Below are positions 24,201 through 24,390 of a DNA stretch of 24,390 bases, one piece after another. Position 1 is the stretch's first letter. Each line of letters starts with the position of its first letter. A model generated the notes under the pieces. The model made no database searches, was not told the origin of the DNA, and saw only the letters and a list, made by a program, of their open reading frames with translations. The stretch is from Deinococcus terrestris (GTDB lineage Bacteria; Deinococcota; Deinococci; Deinococcales; Deinococcaceae): assembly GCF_009377345.1 (NCBI RefSeq), contig NZ_WBSL01000020.1, forward strand, positions 1 through 24,390, read 5' to 3'. Made by a program: the position numbers and the translations under genes.

Positions 24201-24240
24201 TGCTCCAGAAGCGGCTGAAGGTGAAGTTGTCGGTTACTGA
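24201..24240. mobile_element. Relic of a related IS4 right end
   Basis: The last 34 bases (ending gaagttgtcggttactga) match the right end of the intact IS4 element (ending caagttgtcggctactga at 23559) at 29 of 34 positions. This includes the end of the transposase gene and the inverted repeat. No left end or transposase body is next to it, so it is a decayed remnant of a second, diverged copy. Confidence 0.75.
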
Positions 24241-24264
24241 GTGCCCGGAAACAGAGAGTGCTGC

Positions 24265-24390
24265 TCAGGAGTTGCACCTCGCATAGCGCAGTGAATAGCC
24301 GTGCTGGCGGAGAAATTCCGAGTTTCTGCTGAACGTCAGGAGCAGGCGGTTCAAATGAACGTCTGGCATGACCGTCATCAGTGCCAGAGC
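24265..24390 (-). CDS. C-terminal end of an unidentified gene running off the window
   Basis: A minus-strand frame is open from the window edge for 41 codons to a TGA at 24265-24267: MPDVHLNRLLLTFSRNSEFL, ending YSLRYARCNS. Composition is protein-like, with aromatic and basic residues. I do not recognise the family; a transposase C-terminus is possible given the IS debris beside it. Partial gene; the start lies beyond position 24390. Confidence 0.45.
   Translation of the reverse strand, partial: ALALMTVMPDVHLNRLLLTFSRNSEFLRQHGYSLRYARCNS

Larger units (their letters stand above)
23560..24264. other. Non-coding stretch right of the IS4 element
   Basis: About 700 bases hold no convincing gene. 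Apart from the palindrome at 23627-23658, the hairpin at 24124-24144 and the IS-end relic at 24201-24240, nothing was recognised. Base composition is less GC-rich than in the coding regions. The translated frames look random. Confidence 0.5.

Overview
The window is high-GC bacterial DNA and most likely comes from a Deinococcus species. The strongest clue is a lexA / Y-family-like (imuY) / dnaE2 mutagenesis cassette of the kind known from Deinococcus deserti. A DUF790 (Bax1-type) nuclease gene of the Deinococcus-Thermus/archaeal type and two insertion sequences fit that setting. No rRNA, tRNA or CRISPR array was seen. Mobile DNA, broken genes and small secreted proteins suggest an accessory replicon or a variable chromosomal region.

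Left part (1-4720): a DUF790/Bax1 nuclease gene with a damaged-looking 5' end is followed by a secreted PNGase F-like glycosidase gene. An IS3-family (IS407-like) element (about 1588-2757) splits the latter into a lipoprotein signal fragment and a large PA-domain plus PNGase-F fragment. An intrinsic terminator closes this block.

DNA-damage cassette (4980-10706): a short minus-strand gene carrying an apparent 1-nt frameshift sits divergent to a LexA-type repressor. A 12-bp inverted repeat lies in front of lexA as probable operator. lexA, imuY, a DUF6504-type small gene and dnaE2 follow with gaps or overlaps of a few bases, so they are probably one LexA-controlled translesion-synthesis operon.

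Middle (10720-14450): a small DUF2945/Tudor-like protein, then a lipoprotein DNA/RNA non-specific endonuclease flanked on both sides by minus-strand SMI1/KNR4 (SUKH) genes, one with HEAT-like repeats. This resembles a surface nuclease with immunity-type neighbours. A gene-poor stretch follows (13513-14182).

Right part (14450-22310) is the most unusual region. A minus-strand operon runs from about 18721 to 14452: a possible very short peptide gene, a 112-aa secreted protein, a terminator-like hairpin, a DUF5819 membrane-anchored protein, an HTTM (SdpB-like) membrane protein, a 73-aa Cys-rich protein and a CrtI-like FAD oxidoreductase. It is divergent from a 965-aa STAND/TPR/BTAD transcription activator, with an inverted repeat in the shared promoter region. 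The activator is followed by a 63-aa secreted proline-rich peptide. This looks like an SDP-like (sporulation-delaying-protein-like) secreted peptide production system with a dedicated regulator and perhaps a signal peptide.

Right end (22357-24390): a frameshifted IS4-family element with 19-bp terminal inverted repeats and a near-perfect 9-bp target duplication, a 32-bp perfect palindrome, a relic of a second related IS end, and the 3' end of an unidentified minus-strand gene leaving the window.
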